DNA of 14,791 nt from Sphingomonadaceae bacterium (GCA_019239785.1 JAFAZM010000151.1:1-14791), one strand, 5' to 3'; numbered from the stretch's first letter, positions 7,164-14,495 are shown. Numbers and translations: made by a program. The notes: a model not told the origin generated them from the sequence alone.

Positions 7164-7442
7164 ATGCGCTATTCGTCGCGGGTCAAGCCGATCAGCTATT
7201 TGAAGGCCAATGCGGCCGAGGTGCTCGCCGATCTCGCCGAGCAGCGCGAGCCGTTCGTGATCACCCAAAATGGCGAGGCGAAGGCGGTGCTGCAGGATGT
7301 CGCCTCGTTCGAGGAGAATCAGGAAACCCTTGCCCTGTTGAAGCTGCTCGCGCTCGGCAATAAGGACATAGAGGCGGGAAGGACCCGCCCGCTGCGCGAA
7401 GTGGTCGAACGGCTCAAGCGCAAGTCGGCGGCGAAGGATTGA
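7164..7442 (+). CDS. Antitoxin, Phd/YefM family
   Basis: A 92-residue protein. The N-terminal part (KPISYLKANAAEVLADLAEQ, then REPFVITQNGEAKAVLQDV) is the Phd/YefM DNA-binding fold. The C-terminal helices (LLALGNKDIEAGRTRPLREVVERL) are the usual toxin-wrapping tail. It neutralises the toxin by direct binding and typically represses its own operon through the site overlapping its promoter. ATG 7164 has GGAG at seven bases upstream; the much longer frame upstream is a shadow of nagZ. Its stop overlaps the toxin start by one base (TGATG), so the two are translationally coupled. Confidence 0.92.
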   Translation: MRYSSRVKPISYLKANAAEVLADLAEQREPFVITQNGEAKAVLQDVASFEENQETLALLKLLALGNKDIEAGRTRPLREVVERLKRKSAAKD

Positions 7443-7783
7443 TGCCCGGACCCGCCTATACAATACGGCTGACTCGCGGCGCGGAACGCGACCTCGAAGC
7501 GATCTACGACTATCTAGCTGCCAGCCGCTCGGCGGACGATGCGGCCGCTCTGCTCGATGCGATCCTCGCGAAGGCCGATACGCTGGAGCAATGGCCGAAG
7601 CGGGGCGCCGTTCCGGCCGAGCTGTCCGCCCTCGGCATTGAAGAATATCGTCAGATCCTGCATCGGCACTTTCGGATCATCTATCGCATTGTCGAGGACA
7701 ATGTGTTCGTCGCCGTGATTGCCGATGGCCGCCGCGACATGCGGGCTCTGTTGGAACGGCGGCTGCTGGCAGACCGGGACTGA
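7442..7783 (+). CDS. Toxin, RelE/ParE superfamily
   Basis: A 113-residue protein of the RelE/ParE fold (PF05016). Visible elements are YTIRLTRGAERDLEAIYDYL (first strand and helix), a second helix with LLDAILAKADTLEQWP, the GAVPAEL loop, and the final strands YRQILHRHFRIIYRIVEDNVF and VFVAVIADGRRDMRALLERRL. ParE members poison gyrase and RelE members cleave ribosome-bound mRNA. The motif set looks closer to ParE, but the sequence alone does not settle it. ATG 7442 overlaps the antitoxin stop. The gene appears intact and ends nine bases before the convergent LprI-like gene. Confidence 0.9.
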   Translation: MPGPAYTIRLTRGAERDLEAIYDYLAASRSADDAAALLDAILAKADTLEQWPKRGAVPAELSALGIEEYRQILHRHFRIIYRIVEDNVFVAVIADGRRDMRALLERRLLADRD

Positions 7784-7792
7784 GCAACTGCG

Positions 7793-8438
7793 TCACCGCC
7801 CGCCGCGGTGATAAATCCCCTCCACCGTCGCGTTCATCCCCGCCGCAGGCCATATTCTCCTCGGGCGGCCGGGCCTCGATCCTCCAGCGGTCGCGGGGGA
7901 GCCGGATCAGGGTGAAGGTGCACTCGGCCTCGTCGGCCGACGCCACCGCGCCGCGGTTACCGTTCAGATGGACGGCGCCGGCGGCCGAGGCGCTGTTGAT
8001 CGTCGGTCCGCGCCAATAGCCGACCGCGCCGAAGGCGTACCAGCCACCGCCCAGATCGGCGACGACCAGCTCCGCGTCGGCATCCTCGTTCGCATAGGAT
8101 GGGAGGTCGCGCCCGACCTCCTCCGACAGGTCCCAGAGCCGCTCGATCATCGTCTGGCGCAGGCAGGCGCGGCTGTCGCAGCCGTTGCGCGAGGTCAGCC
8201 ATTCCGCCTGCTCGCGGACCGCGCGGCCGGGCCGCGCATTGCGCCGCCCGCTCGCATAGAAGATTGCGATGCCGCGATCGAGCGCGGCAAGCTCGGCGTC
8301 GCCGCAGATCATCCGCTCGACCGCGGTCGACGCCCGCGCGCAGTCGAAGGACGGGCTCGGTGCTGCAGCGCCCTGCGCCGCGACCGGCGAAGCCGCCGCT
8401 GCCGCCGTCGATGCGATCAGGATGAAAAGCGCGCGCAT
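7793..8438 (-). CDS. LprI/DUF1311-like periplasmic protein, probable frameshift near its 3' end
   Basis: The start is ATG 8438, with GGGGGA about six bases upstream and a signal peptide (MRALFILIASTAAAAASPVA, cleavage near AAQG). The mature N-terminal part (FDCARASTAVERMICGDAEL, DRGIAIFY, REQAEWLTSRNGC, CLRQTMIERLWDL) is the DUF1311/LprI lysozyme-inhibitor-like domain. Six Cys (33, 45, 87, 92, 173, 198) suggest three disulfides. In the frame as written, the protein after residue 200 becomes Arg/Gly-rich nonsense and runs 107 bases into the toxin gene, to 7677. Removing one base from the C-run at 7838-7841 restores ACGGMNATVEGIYHRGGR and a TGA at 7793-7795, giving 214 residues and a nine-base gap to the toxin. 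Either a real frameshift or a sequencing error would explain this. Confidence 0.7.
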
Positions 8439-8560
8439 GCCGGTCCCCCGGTCGTCGAGGCTGGGCGCCCCCGCCCGCGCCGTCAAGCCGAGGCCTGCGA
8501 CCCATTGCCGTCGCCCGCGCGAAATGGCAGCTTTGGGGTGGACTCGGGGGGAGGACAATC

Positions 8561-8851
8561 ATGCGCGCTCTGATCATCGTCATGCTCGCCGTCCAGGCGG
8601 GAATTTTCCTGGCGACGGCCTGGACCATATTGTTCGCGCGGCCCGCCGCCGGGCGGCCGCGGCCGGTCTGGTCGAGCCTAGCCCTTTCCCTGATCATGGT
8701 CGCTGCGATCTCCTGGCAGATCGCCGACCGGCATATGGGCGATGCCGGTGACGAGCTGCTCGCCTATTTCTCGCCTTTGCTGCTCGGCATGGGGATCATG
8801 GCCTGCCTGCTGCTGATCCGGCAGCGCCGCGGGCTGGACGCCGAGCCCTGA
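8561..8851 (+). CDS. Small three-helix membrane protein
   Basis: A 96-residue protein with three hydrophobic helices at about residues 3-25, 38-53 and 68-86, and a short charged C-terminus (RQRRGLDAEP). No family was recognised. The start is well supported: GGGGGAGGA lies six bases before the ATG. It is divergent from the LprI-like gene (122 bases between starts), so it has its own promoter. Composition matches the local high-GC background, so it is probably native. Confidence 0.75.
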   Translation: MRALIIVMLAVQAGIFLATAWTILFARPAAGRPRPVWSSLALSLIMVAAISWQIADRHMGDAGDELLAYFSPLLLGMGIMACLLLIRQRRGLDAEP

Positions 8852-8938
8852 CCGAGACCGCGCCGGCCGCGGCCCGTCGTCGCGGCTGAAAAGAGCTGCG
8901 CCGCGGTGGCGCTCGGCCACCCGGCCCGCTGCGACGGT
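8852..8938. other. Convergent intergenic gap with two small hairpins
   Basis: This 87-base gap between the convergent small membrane protein and the SLATT-like gene holds GCCGCG...CGCGGC (near 8867-8888) and GGTGGC, GCTCG, GCCACC (near 8906-8922). Neither is followed directly by a T-run on either strand, so bidirectional termination here is plausible but unproven. Confidence 0.35.
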
Positions 8939-9886
8939 TCACGCGCCGGGCTGCATCAGCTTTGCCATCCAGCTTTGATTCGTCCCGGCGATCACGTCTT
9001 CGCAGCTCCGCACGAACATGTCCCAGGACGGTTGGTCCATGCGGCCGGCATGAGCGCGCCATTCGTTGGCCAGGGTCTCCAGACGGCGTGCGGAATTGAC
9101 ATAAGCGAGGATGAGAAAATCGTATCTCTTCTCTGAGATGTAGGCGCCGATCGAGGCGCCGATCGTGGTCAGCACCGCCACCCAGGCGGCAAGGCCGGAA
9201 TCGGATCCGCCCCAACCGGGGGTCGCGCTCAGGCAGGCGGCGACGGCGCCGATGACGGTCGCCAATCCGCCGCAGCCGATTGCCAGCGCCCGCAGCAGGC
9301 CAACCCGCCGCGCATAACGTTGCGCGGTCGGGCGCAAATAGCGGCTCACCTGGCCCATCACGCGCGTCGCGACATAGGCCGCCTGATCCAGGTCCCCGGG
9401 AGGGGCCTCGCCGCCCGGCGCGGCGGCAGCCAGTTGCGCTGCCAGGTCCGCCCCCGCTTCCTCGATTTCGGCGGTCTTCGCGTTCAGCAGCGCGGCGCGG
9501 TCGTCGGCCGCATAGGGCCCGCACCGCGCCCGGCAGAGATAGAATTCGGCCTTCAGCGCTTCGGACACGCTGCGGCTCAGGGTCCAGGCGCGGGTGGCCG
9601 CGCCGGTCAGCCACTGGCTGCCGACATAGGTCGCAACGGCCAGGCAGACCGAGCCGGCGGCCGCGCTGGCGGTGCGGACGGCCTCGTCCCGGGCAAAGGC
9701 GGTTGCGGCCAGGGTCTCGAAGACCGCGCCGACGCAGCCGAGCGCGAGGAGCAGTGCCCGCGCCCGCCCGATATTGGCGCCGAGCCGGTCGGCGGCATGC
9801 GACCAGGCCATCTTCCGCGCCCAGATCAGGTTGAGGATTTCGTCGTCCAATTGACACTCCCGCGTCCGCGGAAATTCGCCCGACAT
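8939..9886 (-). CDS. SLATT-like (DUF4231-type) membrane protein with two 2TM units
   Basis: A protein of about 315 residues. Four membrane helices fall in two pairs: about 44-64 and 72-92, then 195-218 and 231-250. The first pair follows LDDEILNLIWARKMAW and a basic helix, and the second is followed by a long helix (LAYVNSARRLETLANEWRAH) and a final FVRSCEDVIAGTNQSWMAKL. This layout matches SLATT domains (SMODS- and SLOG-associating 2TM effector), particularly the double SLATT_3 plus SLATT_1 form. Such proteins are predicted to be pore-forming effectors in nucleotide-signal defence systems. It is divergent from the TIR-STAND operon across a shared 142-base control region. ATG 9886 has no SD; a TTG at 9850 has GGGAG six bases upstream and is a serious alternative. 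Confidence 0.7.
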   Translation of the reverse strand: MSGEFPRTRECQLDDEILNLIWARKMAWSHAADRLGANIGRARALLLALGCVGAVFETLAATAFARDEAVRTASAAAGSVCLAVATYVGSQWLTGAATRAWTLSRSVSEALKAEFYLCRARCGPYAADDRAALLNAKTAEIEEAGADLAAQLAAAAPGGEAPPGDLDQAAYVATRVMGQVSRYLRPTAQRYARRVGLLRALAIGCGGLATVIGAVAACLSATPGWGGSDSGLAAWVAVLTTIGASIGAYISEKRYDFLILAYVNSARRLETLANEWRAHAGRMDQPSWDMFVRSCEDVIAGTNQSWMAKLMQPGA

Positions 9887-9927
9887 CGAGAAGGACCAAT
9901 GAAACCTGGCCGAAATCTCACCCCGAT

Positions 9928-9947
9928 GATGTGACGAATGTCACATC
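9928..9947. promoter_or_regulatory. CRP/FNR-type palindromic operator
   Basis: GATGTGACGAATGTCACATC is a perfect 8-bp dyad with a 4-base centre. Its core TGTGA-N6-TCACA is the consensus of CRP-family regulators. It lies between the divergent SLATT-like and TIR genes, 41 bases upstream of the former start and about 80 upstream of the latter, where it could control both. Confidence 0.65.
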
Positions 9948-10028
9948 CACACGGAAGACGAGCAGCTACGGTCGATCAATGAGTCGGATCGTCGTCAAGG
10001 TCATGGCCTCAATATATGGGAGGAAAAC

Positions 10029-11207
10029 GTGTCGTTCGTAGGGGGAGGATATGAGTTCGACGTCTTCGTCAGCTACTCCCATGGCACGGCCGGCACGGAG
10101 CGTGACGTCGGCGGTGCCCCGCACACATTGAGGGACTGGACTCGCAACCTTGCCGATACGCTTGCCGACAACCTCCGCATGGCTTTGAACGTGGAAGGGG
10201 ATAGCGAGAGGAAATTCACTTATTTTCTCGACGAGCGGGAATTCGATTCGGGCGAGCCGATCTCGCAGACGATACGCGAAGCGGCGGCGAAATCCGCCAT
10301 CCTGCTCGTTTTCGCGAGCCCTTATTATTTCCGAAGCTCTTACTGCCTCGACGAGGTTCGCGCCTTCTTCGATCAGGCCGGCAAGGACGGCCGAGGGCGG
10401 GAGCATTGCGTCATCCGGGAGGTCCAGCCGACGCCGGAGAAAGAATGGCCCGAGCAGCTGCGCGATCCCGAGGGGCGGGTGGTCAACCGGGGCGAGTCCC
10501 TTTTCGATCCCGAGACCAATCTTCCGATAGACATCGATTCCTTTCGCGATCTGGGCAAGACGCCGGCCCTTTCCGGGCCGCGCAGCCGCCTCACGATCGC
10601 GATCAACAAGAAGCTTCGGGATCTTCGCGACCAGATCAAGGCGCGCGAGGAGCAGGAGGAAATCGAACGGGAACGCAAACGGCAGCAGGAGCAGGCGCTT
10701 ACCGCATTGCAATGCACCGACCCGAAGGGAGCGGCCAAAGGCATCCCGGACCTCGACCGCAAGAGCGTCTATCTGCAGGCCGAATGCGAGAATGTCGCCG
10801 CCTGGTCCCGCATCCGCGATAAGCTCAGCACGCTCGTCCTGGTCAATCCGAGCGAGCTCAAGAACGCCGTTTCTTCGTCCGGCCAGGATGAAGCCGCCCC
10901 TTCCCTGCTGACCACCTACGAGGCGAGGCGCCGCAACCTTCTGCGCTTCTGCAACGGCCTCGTGCTGCTGCGGGCGAAGCCGGACGACGATATGGATCTG
11001 CAGCTGATGGCGGCACGCTACGATCTGTCGACGCTCAGGCAGGCATTCCGCCAGACCATCCCCTGGGCGATGGTCGACGAGGTCGACGAAGCCGGCGGCG
11101 AGCCGGCAGCGCTGAGGAATTTCGAGATCACGCGAATCCCGACCAGCCTACCGGACTGGCCGGAACGCGTCGTCGGCGCCCTTGGCTTCGCGGCGGCCCA
11201 TGCCTGA
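10029..11207 (+). CDS. TIR-domain protein, probable NADase effector of the STAND cassette
   Basis: A 392-residue protein. GTG 10029 is chosen because GGGAGG lies five bases upstream and the TIR fold starts at once. The TIR domain (about 8-130) shows YEFDVFVSYSH (8-18), the FLDEREFDSGEPISQTI loop-helix (66-82), SAILLVFASPYYFRSSYC and Glu109 in YCLDE, the position of the catalytic Glu of NAD+-cleaving TIR domains. A charged helix (about 205-235, Glu/Arg/Gln-rich) links to a second domain (about 245-390) with VYLQAECENVAAW, RRRNLLRFCNGLVLLRA and DWPERVV, which looks like a degenerate TIR-like alpha/beta fold. No membrane helix is seen. It is the first gene of an operon with the nSTAND ATPase, whose start lies within 31 bases of its stop or overlaps it. 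Confidence 0.88.
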   Translation: MSFVGGGYEFDVFVSYSHGTAGTERDVGGAPHTLRDWTRNLADTLADNLRMALNVEGDSERKFTYFLDEREFDSGEPISQTIREAAAKSAILLVFASPYYFRSSYCLDEVRAFFDQAGKDGRGREHCVIREVQPTPEKEWPEQLRDPEGRVVNRGESLFDPETNLPIDIDSFRDLGKTPALSGPRSRLTIAINKKLRDLRDQIKAREEQEEIERERKRQQEQALTALQCTDPKGAAKGIPDLDRKSVYLQAECENVAAWSRIRDKLSTLVLVNPSELKNAVSSSGQDEAAPSLLTTYEARRRNLLRFCNGLVLLRAKPDDDMDLQLMAARYDLSTLRQAFRQTIPWAMVDEVDEAGGEPAALRNFEITRIPTSLPDWPERVVGALGFAAAHA

Positions 11208-11238
11208 GGCCGTCAATCTTGCGCTCGGAAGGGCGAAG

Positions 11239-13902
11239 ATGCCGGATGGGCCCTATCCGGGCCTGCGCCCGTTCGAGCCGCACGAATGGAGCATCTTCTT
11301 CGGACGCGAGGTGATGACGACCGAGGTCATCACCCGTCTGGGCCGGCAGAATCTGATCCTCGTTCATGGCGGCTCGGGCTGCGGGAAGTCTTCCTTGGTC
11401 CGTGCCGGCGTGCTTCCCGTCCTGCAGAGCGATCACGATCTCAACCGGCGCGACTTCCGCTACAGCGTGATCCGGCCGTCCCAGGGCCCGCTGGACGCGC
11501 TGGCGACGGCTTTGCTCGCCCATCTCGGCCCCGCCAATGGCAGGAATTTGGAGGAGAGCTGGCTCGATCGGCTGGCCATCGAGCGGGATCTCGTCGGTAC
11601 GATCGAGCAAAGGCTTCGGGGCAAGAACGCCACCTTCTGCCTCGTCATCGATCAGTTCGAGGAGATCTTCCGCTGGGCGGAGGAGCGGGATCGGGCCGAA
11701 GCGGAGTTCCTCGTCGATTTCATGCGCGCCGCGGCGGCCGGCGATCGCGCCGGCCGCAACTTCTTCGTGCTGGCGACGATGCGCTCCGACTATCTGGGGC
11801 AATGCGCGCAGTTCCGGGACTTCGCGCCGGTCGTCAACGATTGCCAGTATCTGCTCGACAATCTCGACGAGTTCGGCGTCCTTCGCGCGATCCAGGAGCC
11901 CGCCGAGCGCTTTTCGGGGAGCGTCGATCCCGTGCTCGCCGACCGGCTGCGCTTCATGGCCAAGGACGACGTCGACGCGCTGCCGATCCTCCAGCACACC
12001 TTGATGCGCATGTACGACGCGTTGGCGAGCAAGGAGCCGGGCTGGGTGCTCAGCCTGACGGCGCTCGACGGGGTGAGCGGGGAGGCAGGGCCGCTTTCGG
12101 AGCATGCCGAGGCCATTTATCAGGAGGTGGCTGCGGGCTCGCCCGTGCGGGACGCCGCGGTCGAATGGATGTTCCGCGCGCTCACCGAGCTCGACGCCGG
12201 CGGACGGGCGATCCGGCGCCCTTGCCGCTTCGAGGAGCTGGTCGCGGTCTCGGGCACGGACGAACCCACCGTCACCGAAATCGTCGATGCGTTCAGCCGG
12301 TCGGGCCGCAACTTCCTCGTCGTCACCCCTTCCGACCATGGGGCAAGGGAGGTCGACGTCAGCCACGAGGCGCTGATCCGGCGCTGGCGGCGGATCGGCG
12401 ACAACAGCATCGATCCGGACACCGGCCAGCGCACGGGCTGGCTTTTCCGGGAGTTCCAGGCGGGCCTGATCTGGAAGGCGCTGGCGGTGTTCGCCAATCG
12501 CGGCGAAGCCACGATCGAGCCGACGATGACGAAGCAATGGCTGCATTTCTTCGATCAGGTGGAGAGCCGGCCGGCGTGGGCGGCGCGTTATTTCGTGGAT
12601 CCGCTGCCCGGCATCCCACCGGAAAAGCAGCCGGAATGGGCGAAGGTGATGGCGCTGATCGCGGCGAGCAAGGCGCGGCTCCGGAAAGAAACCAATGCCC
12701 TGCGCCGCGTCCTGCTCCGTTCCTGGGTCTATTTGCTGGCCGTGGCGGGTCTGCTCGTCGCGGTGGGTACTGTCAGCTATTTTCAGCTTCGCGAAAAGGC
12801 CCACGCGGCGATGGATCAGGCCGTAAAAAGCAATGAATTGTCCGACGTCGCTCTTGCGCACGCGGCGGTTGCGACACAGTTGAGCAACACAGCAAGGGCG
12901 CAGAGTCGCCAAGCTGCCGAGCAAACGAGGCAGGCCCGGGCCGAGACGCTCGCAGCCAAGCAGACGGCGAATCGTGCGATGGCGGCGGCCCATGCCCAAC
13001 TCGACGCGGCCCGGCGGGCCCAACTGGCCGCGCAACGTCAAGTCGCCAATGCTCAGGATCGGATTGAGTCGCTGCAGGTACAATACAATGCTCAGGAGGC
13101 TAGTCGAACAGCCGAACTCGCCGAACGCGAACGCCTTGCGAGGCTTTCGACCCAGGCAATTCTGGAATCTTTGGAACCACTGACCCGGGAGCAAGAAAGC
13201 CAAGCGAGGCGTTTTGCAACGGACGCTGCGATCGACTTGCCGGATGATTTTCGAGCCGGTCTCCACCAGGTGTTCGGGCTGTTTCCGAGGGGTCCTGTTG
13301 ACCTCGATGTCATCGCAGATCGGATCGAGGACCGGCGTCGGGAGTTTCAGCTTACCACCGACAAGCGCCTGGCCGCGTTCTTGGCAATCGCCGCGATCGA
13401 TACGTTTGGCTTCACTCAATGGGAAGAGCAATTCGATTTCAGCAATGAAGGGGACATACTCCAGCGTTATTCGCTGTTGCTGCGCGATCCGGAGCACGCC
13501 CGGTCGTTCGTCCGCCACCCCGAAGAGCTGGCGAACGACCTTTATGACGGACGGTTCGGGAACACGCAGCCCGGCGATGGCTGGGCATTCCACGCGCGCG
13601 GTCTCATCTGGATCCGAGGTCGGACGGAATATACCGAAATGGCAGCACGTTTACCACTGAACCCGTTTTTCCTGACTCCGGAACGGCTCCTCGAACCGGG
13701 CGCCATGGTCGAAGTGGCGATGCAGCGGTGGCGGAGTCGGGAAGGCAATAGCCTTACGGATGACGGGCGGATATTCAGGGCTTGGCGCTGGATTTCAGGC
13801 CGTCGTCCCTTTGCAGCCGACCTGCTCTTTTTCGATCGCGAATACCAGTTTCGAACCGCGATCGCACAAAGCATGAGGCGCGCGGCGCCCCAACGCTACT
13901 GA
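11239..13902 (+). CDS. nSTAND1 ATPase with membrane helix, coiled coil and degenerate GH19-like C-terminal domain
   Basis: An 887-residue protein. It opens with PYPGLRPF, the entry motif of nSTAND1 NTPases. Walker A is GGSGCGKSS (44-52, Lys50), Walker B is LVIDQFEE (135-142), then RSDYLG, and SHEALIRRW (375-383) is the winged-helix signature. A single membrane helix spans about 495-515, followed by an Ala/Gln/Arg-rich coiled coil (about 516-640). The last ~210 residues read as GH19: LHQVFGLFP (from 675), RLAAFLAIAAIDTFGF, WEEQFDFS, GRFGNTQPGDGWAFHARGL, RGRTEY (to 798), ALNPFF-like and WISG motifs. The GH19 catalytic HES is replaced by Ile-Asp721-Thr, so activity is doubtful. ATG 11239 has AAGGG five bases upstream; ATG 11200 would overlap the TIR stop. 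GC falls sharply past the membrane helix. Confidence 0.9.
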   Translation: MPDGPYPGLRPFEPHEWSIFFGREVMTTEVITRLGRQNLILVHGGSGCGKSSLVRAGVLPVLQSDHDLNRRDFRYSVIRPSQGPLDALATALLAHLGPANGRNLEESWLDRLAIERDLVGTIEQRLRGKNATFCLVIDQFEEIFRWAEERDRAEAEFLVDFMRAAAAGDRAGRNFFVLATMRSDYLGQCAQFRDFAPVVNDCQYLLDNLDEFGVLRAIQEPAERFSGSVDPVLADRLRFMAKDDVDALPILQHTLMRMYDALASKEPGWVLSLTALDGVSGEAGPLSEHAEAIYQEVAAGSPVRDAAVEWMFRALTELDAGGRAIRRPCRFEELVAVSGTDEPTVTEIVDAFSRSGRNFLVVTPSDHGAREVDVSHEALIRRWRRIGDNSIDPDTGQRTGWLFREFQAGLIWKALAVFANRGEATIEPTMTKQWLHFFDQVESRPAWAARYFVDPLPGIPPEKQPEWAKVMALIAASKARLRKETNALRRVLLRSWVYLLAVAGLLVAVGTVSYFQLREKAHAAMDQAVKSNELSDVALAHAAVATQLSNTARAQSRQAAEQTRQARAETLAAKQTANRAMAAAHAQLDAARRAQLAAQRQVANAQDRIESLQVQYNAQEASRTAELAERERLARLSTQAILESLEPLTREQESQARRFATDAAIDLPDDFRAGLHQVFGLFPRGPVDLDVIADRIEDRRREFQLTTDKRLAAFLAIAAIDTFGFTQWEEQFDFSNEGDILQRYSLLLRDPEHARSFVRHPEELANDLYDGRFGNTQPGDGWAFHARGLIWIRGRTEYTEMAARLPLNPFFLTPERLLEPGAMVEVAMQRWRSREGNSLTDDGRIFRAWRWISGRRPFAADLLFFDREYQFRTAIAQSMRRAAPQRY

Positions 13903-13939
13903 GTCTCGCCGCCCGCCCCGTCACGCTGCATTCGCCCCG

Positions 13940-13968
13940 TTGACAGCGCACGACTCGAAACCTACATG
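13940..13968 (+). promoter_or_regulatory. rpsM operon promoter
   Basis: TTGACA (13940-13945), a 17-base spacer and TACATG (13963-13968). The -10 reads better as the alphaproteobacterial form (CCTACATG against GCTANAWC). It lies 38 bases past the STAND gene and gives rpsM its own promoter with a leader of about 125 bases. Confidence 0.7.
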
Positions 13969-13993
13969 GCGCTCATCCCGTTACCGGCTGATC

Positions 13994-14031
13994 CGGCGGC
14001 GCATTCGTGCGCCTGCCGTCTTTGTCTGTTT
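13994..14031 (+). terminator. Terminator-like hairpin in the rpsM leader (possible attenuator)
   Basis: CGGCGGCGCA (13994-14003), a TTCG loop and TGCGCCTGCCG (14008-14018) form a 10-bp stem with one bulged T (14014). A T-rich run of nine T in 13 bases (14019-14031) follows. It lies downstream of the rpsM promoter, so it could attenuate the ribosomal operon as well as stop read-through from the STAND gene. Confidence 0.55.
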
Positions 14032-14100
14032 CCGGGACCGCAGCAGCGCTGAGATGGGCCGCGAAGCCAAAGCGGCCTGTGGAGCAGGAGTATATTATCC

Positions 14101-14469
14101 ATGGCACGTATCGCGGGCGTCAACATCCCGACCAACAAGCGCGTCGAGATCGCCCTGACCTATATTCACGGTATCGGCCGCACCAAGGCCAAGGAAATCA
14201 CCGCCAAGCTCGGCATTCCGCCCGAGCGCCGCGTTCAGGATCTGACCGACCAGGAGGTGCTTCACCTTCGCGAGACGATCGACGCCGACCATCAGGTCGA
14301 AGGCGACCTTCGCCGCGAGACGGCGATGAACATCAAGCGGCTGATGGACCTCGCCTGCTATCGCGGGCTTCGACATCGCAAGGGCCTGCCGGTCCGCGGC
14401 CAGCGCACGCACACCAATGCGCGCACCCGCAAGGGCAAGGCCCGGCCGATCGCCGGCAAGAAGAAATAG
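14101..14469 (+). CDS. rpsM: 30S ribosomal protein S13
   Basis: A 122-residue protein of full S13 length. The sequence runs from MARIAGVNIPTNKRVEIAL through YIHGIGRTKAKEI and the RGLRHRKGLPVRGQRTHTNA block to the basic KGKARPIAGKKK tail, all diagnostic of S13 in the small-subunit head, where it contacts tRNA and the 50S subunit. ATG 14101 has AGGAG about ten bases upstream. It is followed by rpsK, the usual alpha-operon order. In related bacteria adk commonly precedes it; here the STAND gene does. Confidence 0.99.
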   Translation: MARIAGVNIPTNKRVEIALTYIHGIGRTKAKEITAKLGIPPERRVQDLTDQEVLHLRETIDADHQVEGDLRRETAMNIKRLMDLACYRGLRHRKGLPVRGQRTHTNARTRKGKARPIAGKKK

Positions 14470-14472
14470 CAA

Positions 14473-14495
14473 GGGGCCGTCCGGGGGACGGACCC
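14473..14495 (+). other. Hairpin in the rpsM-rpsK gap
   Basis: GGG and CCGTCC (14473-14482, with one mismatched G) pair with GGACGG and CCC (14486-14495) around a GGG loop. The following stretch (GTCTATTTCTCC) is only mildly T-rich. It may be a processing or partial-termination site inside the operon. Confidence 0.4.

Noticed and set aside
11128..13593. A very long open frame antisense to the STAND gene
   Set aside because: It has no recognisable motifs and is rich in Arg, Pro and His, as expected of the complement of a high-GC gene. The sense frame carries the complete nSTAND1 motif set.
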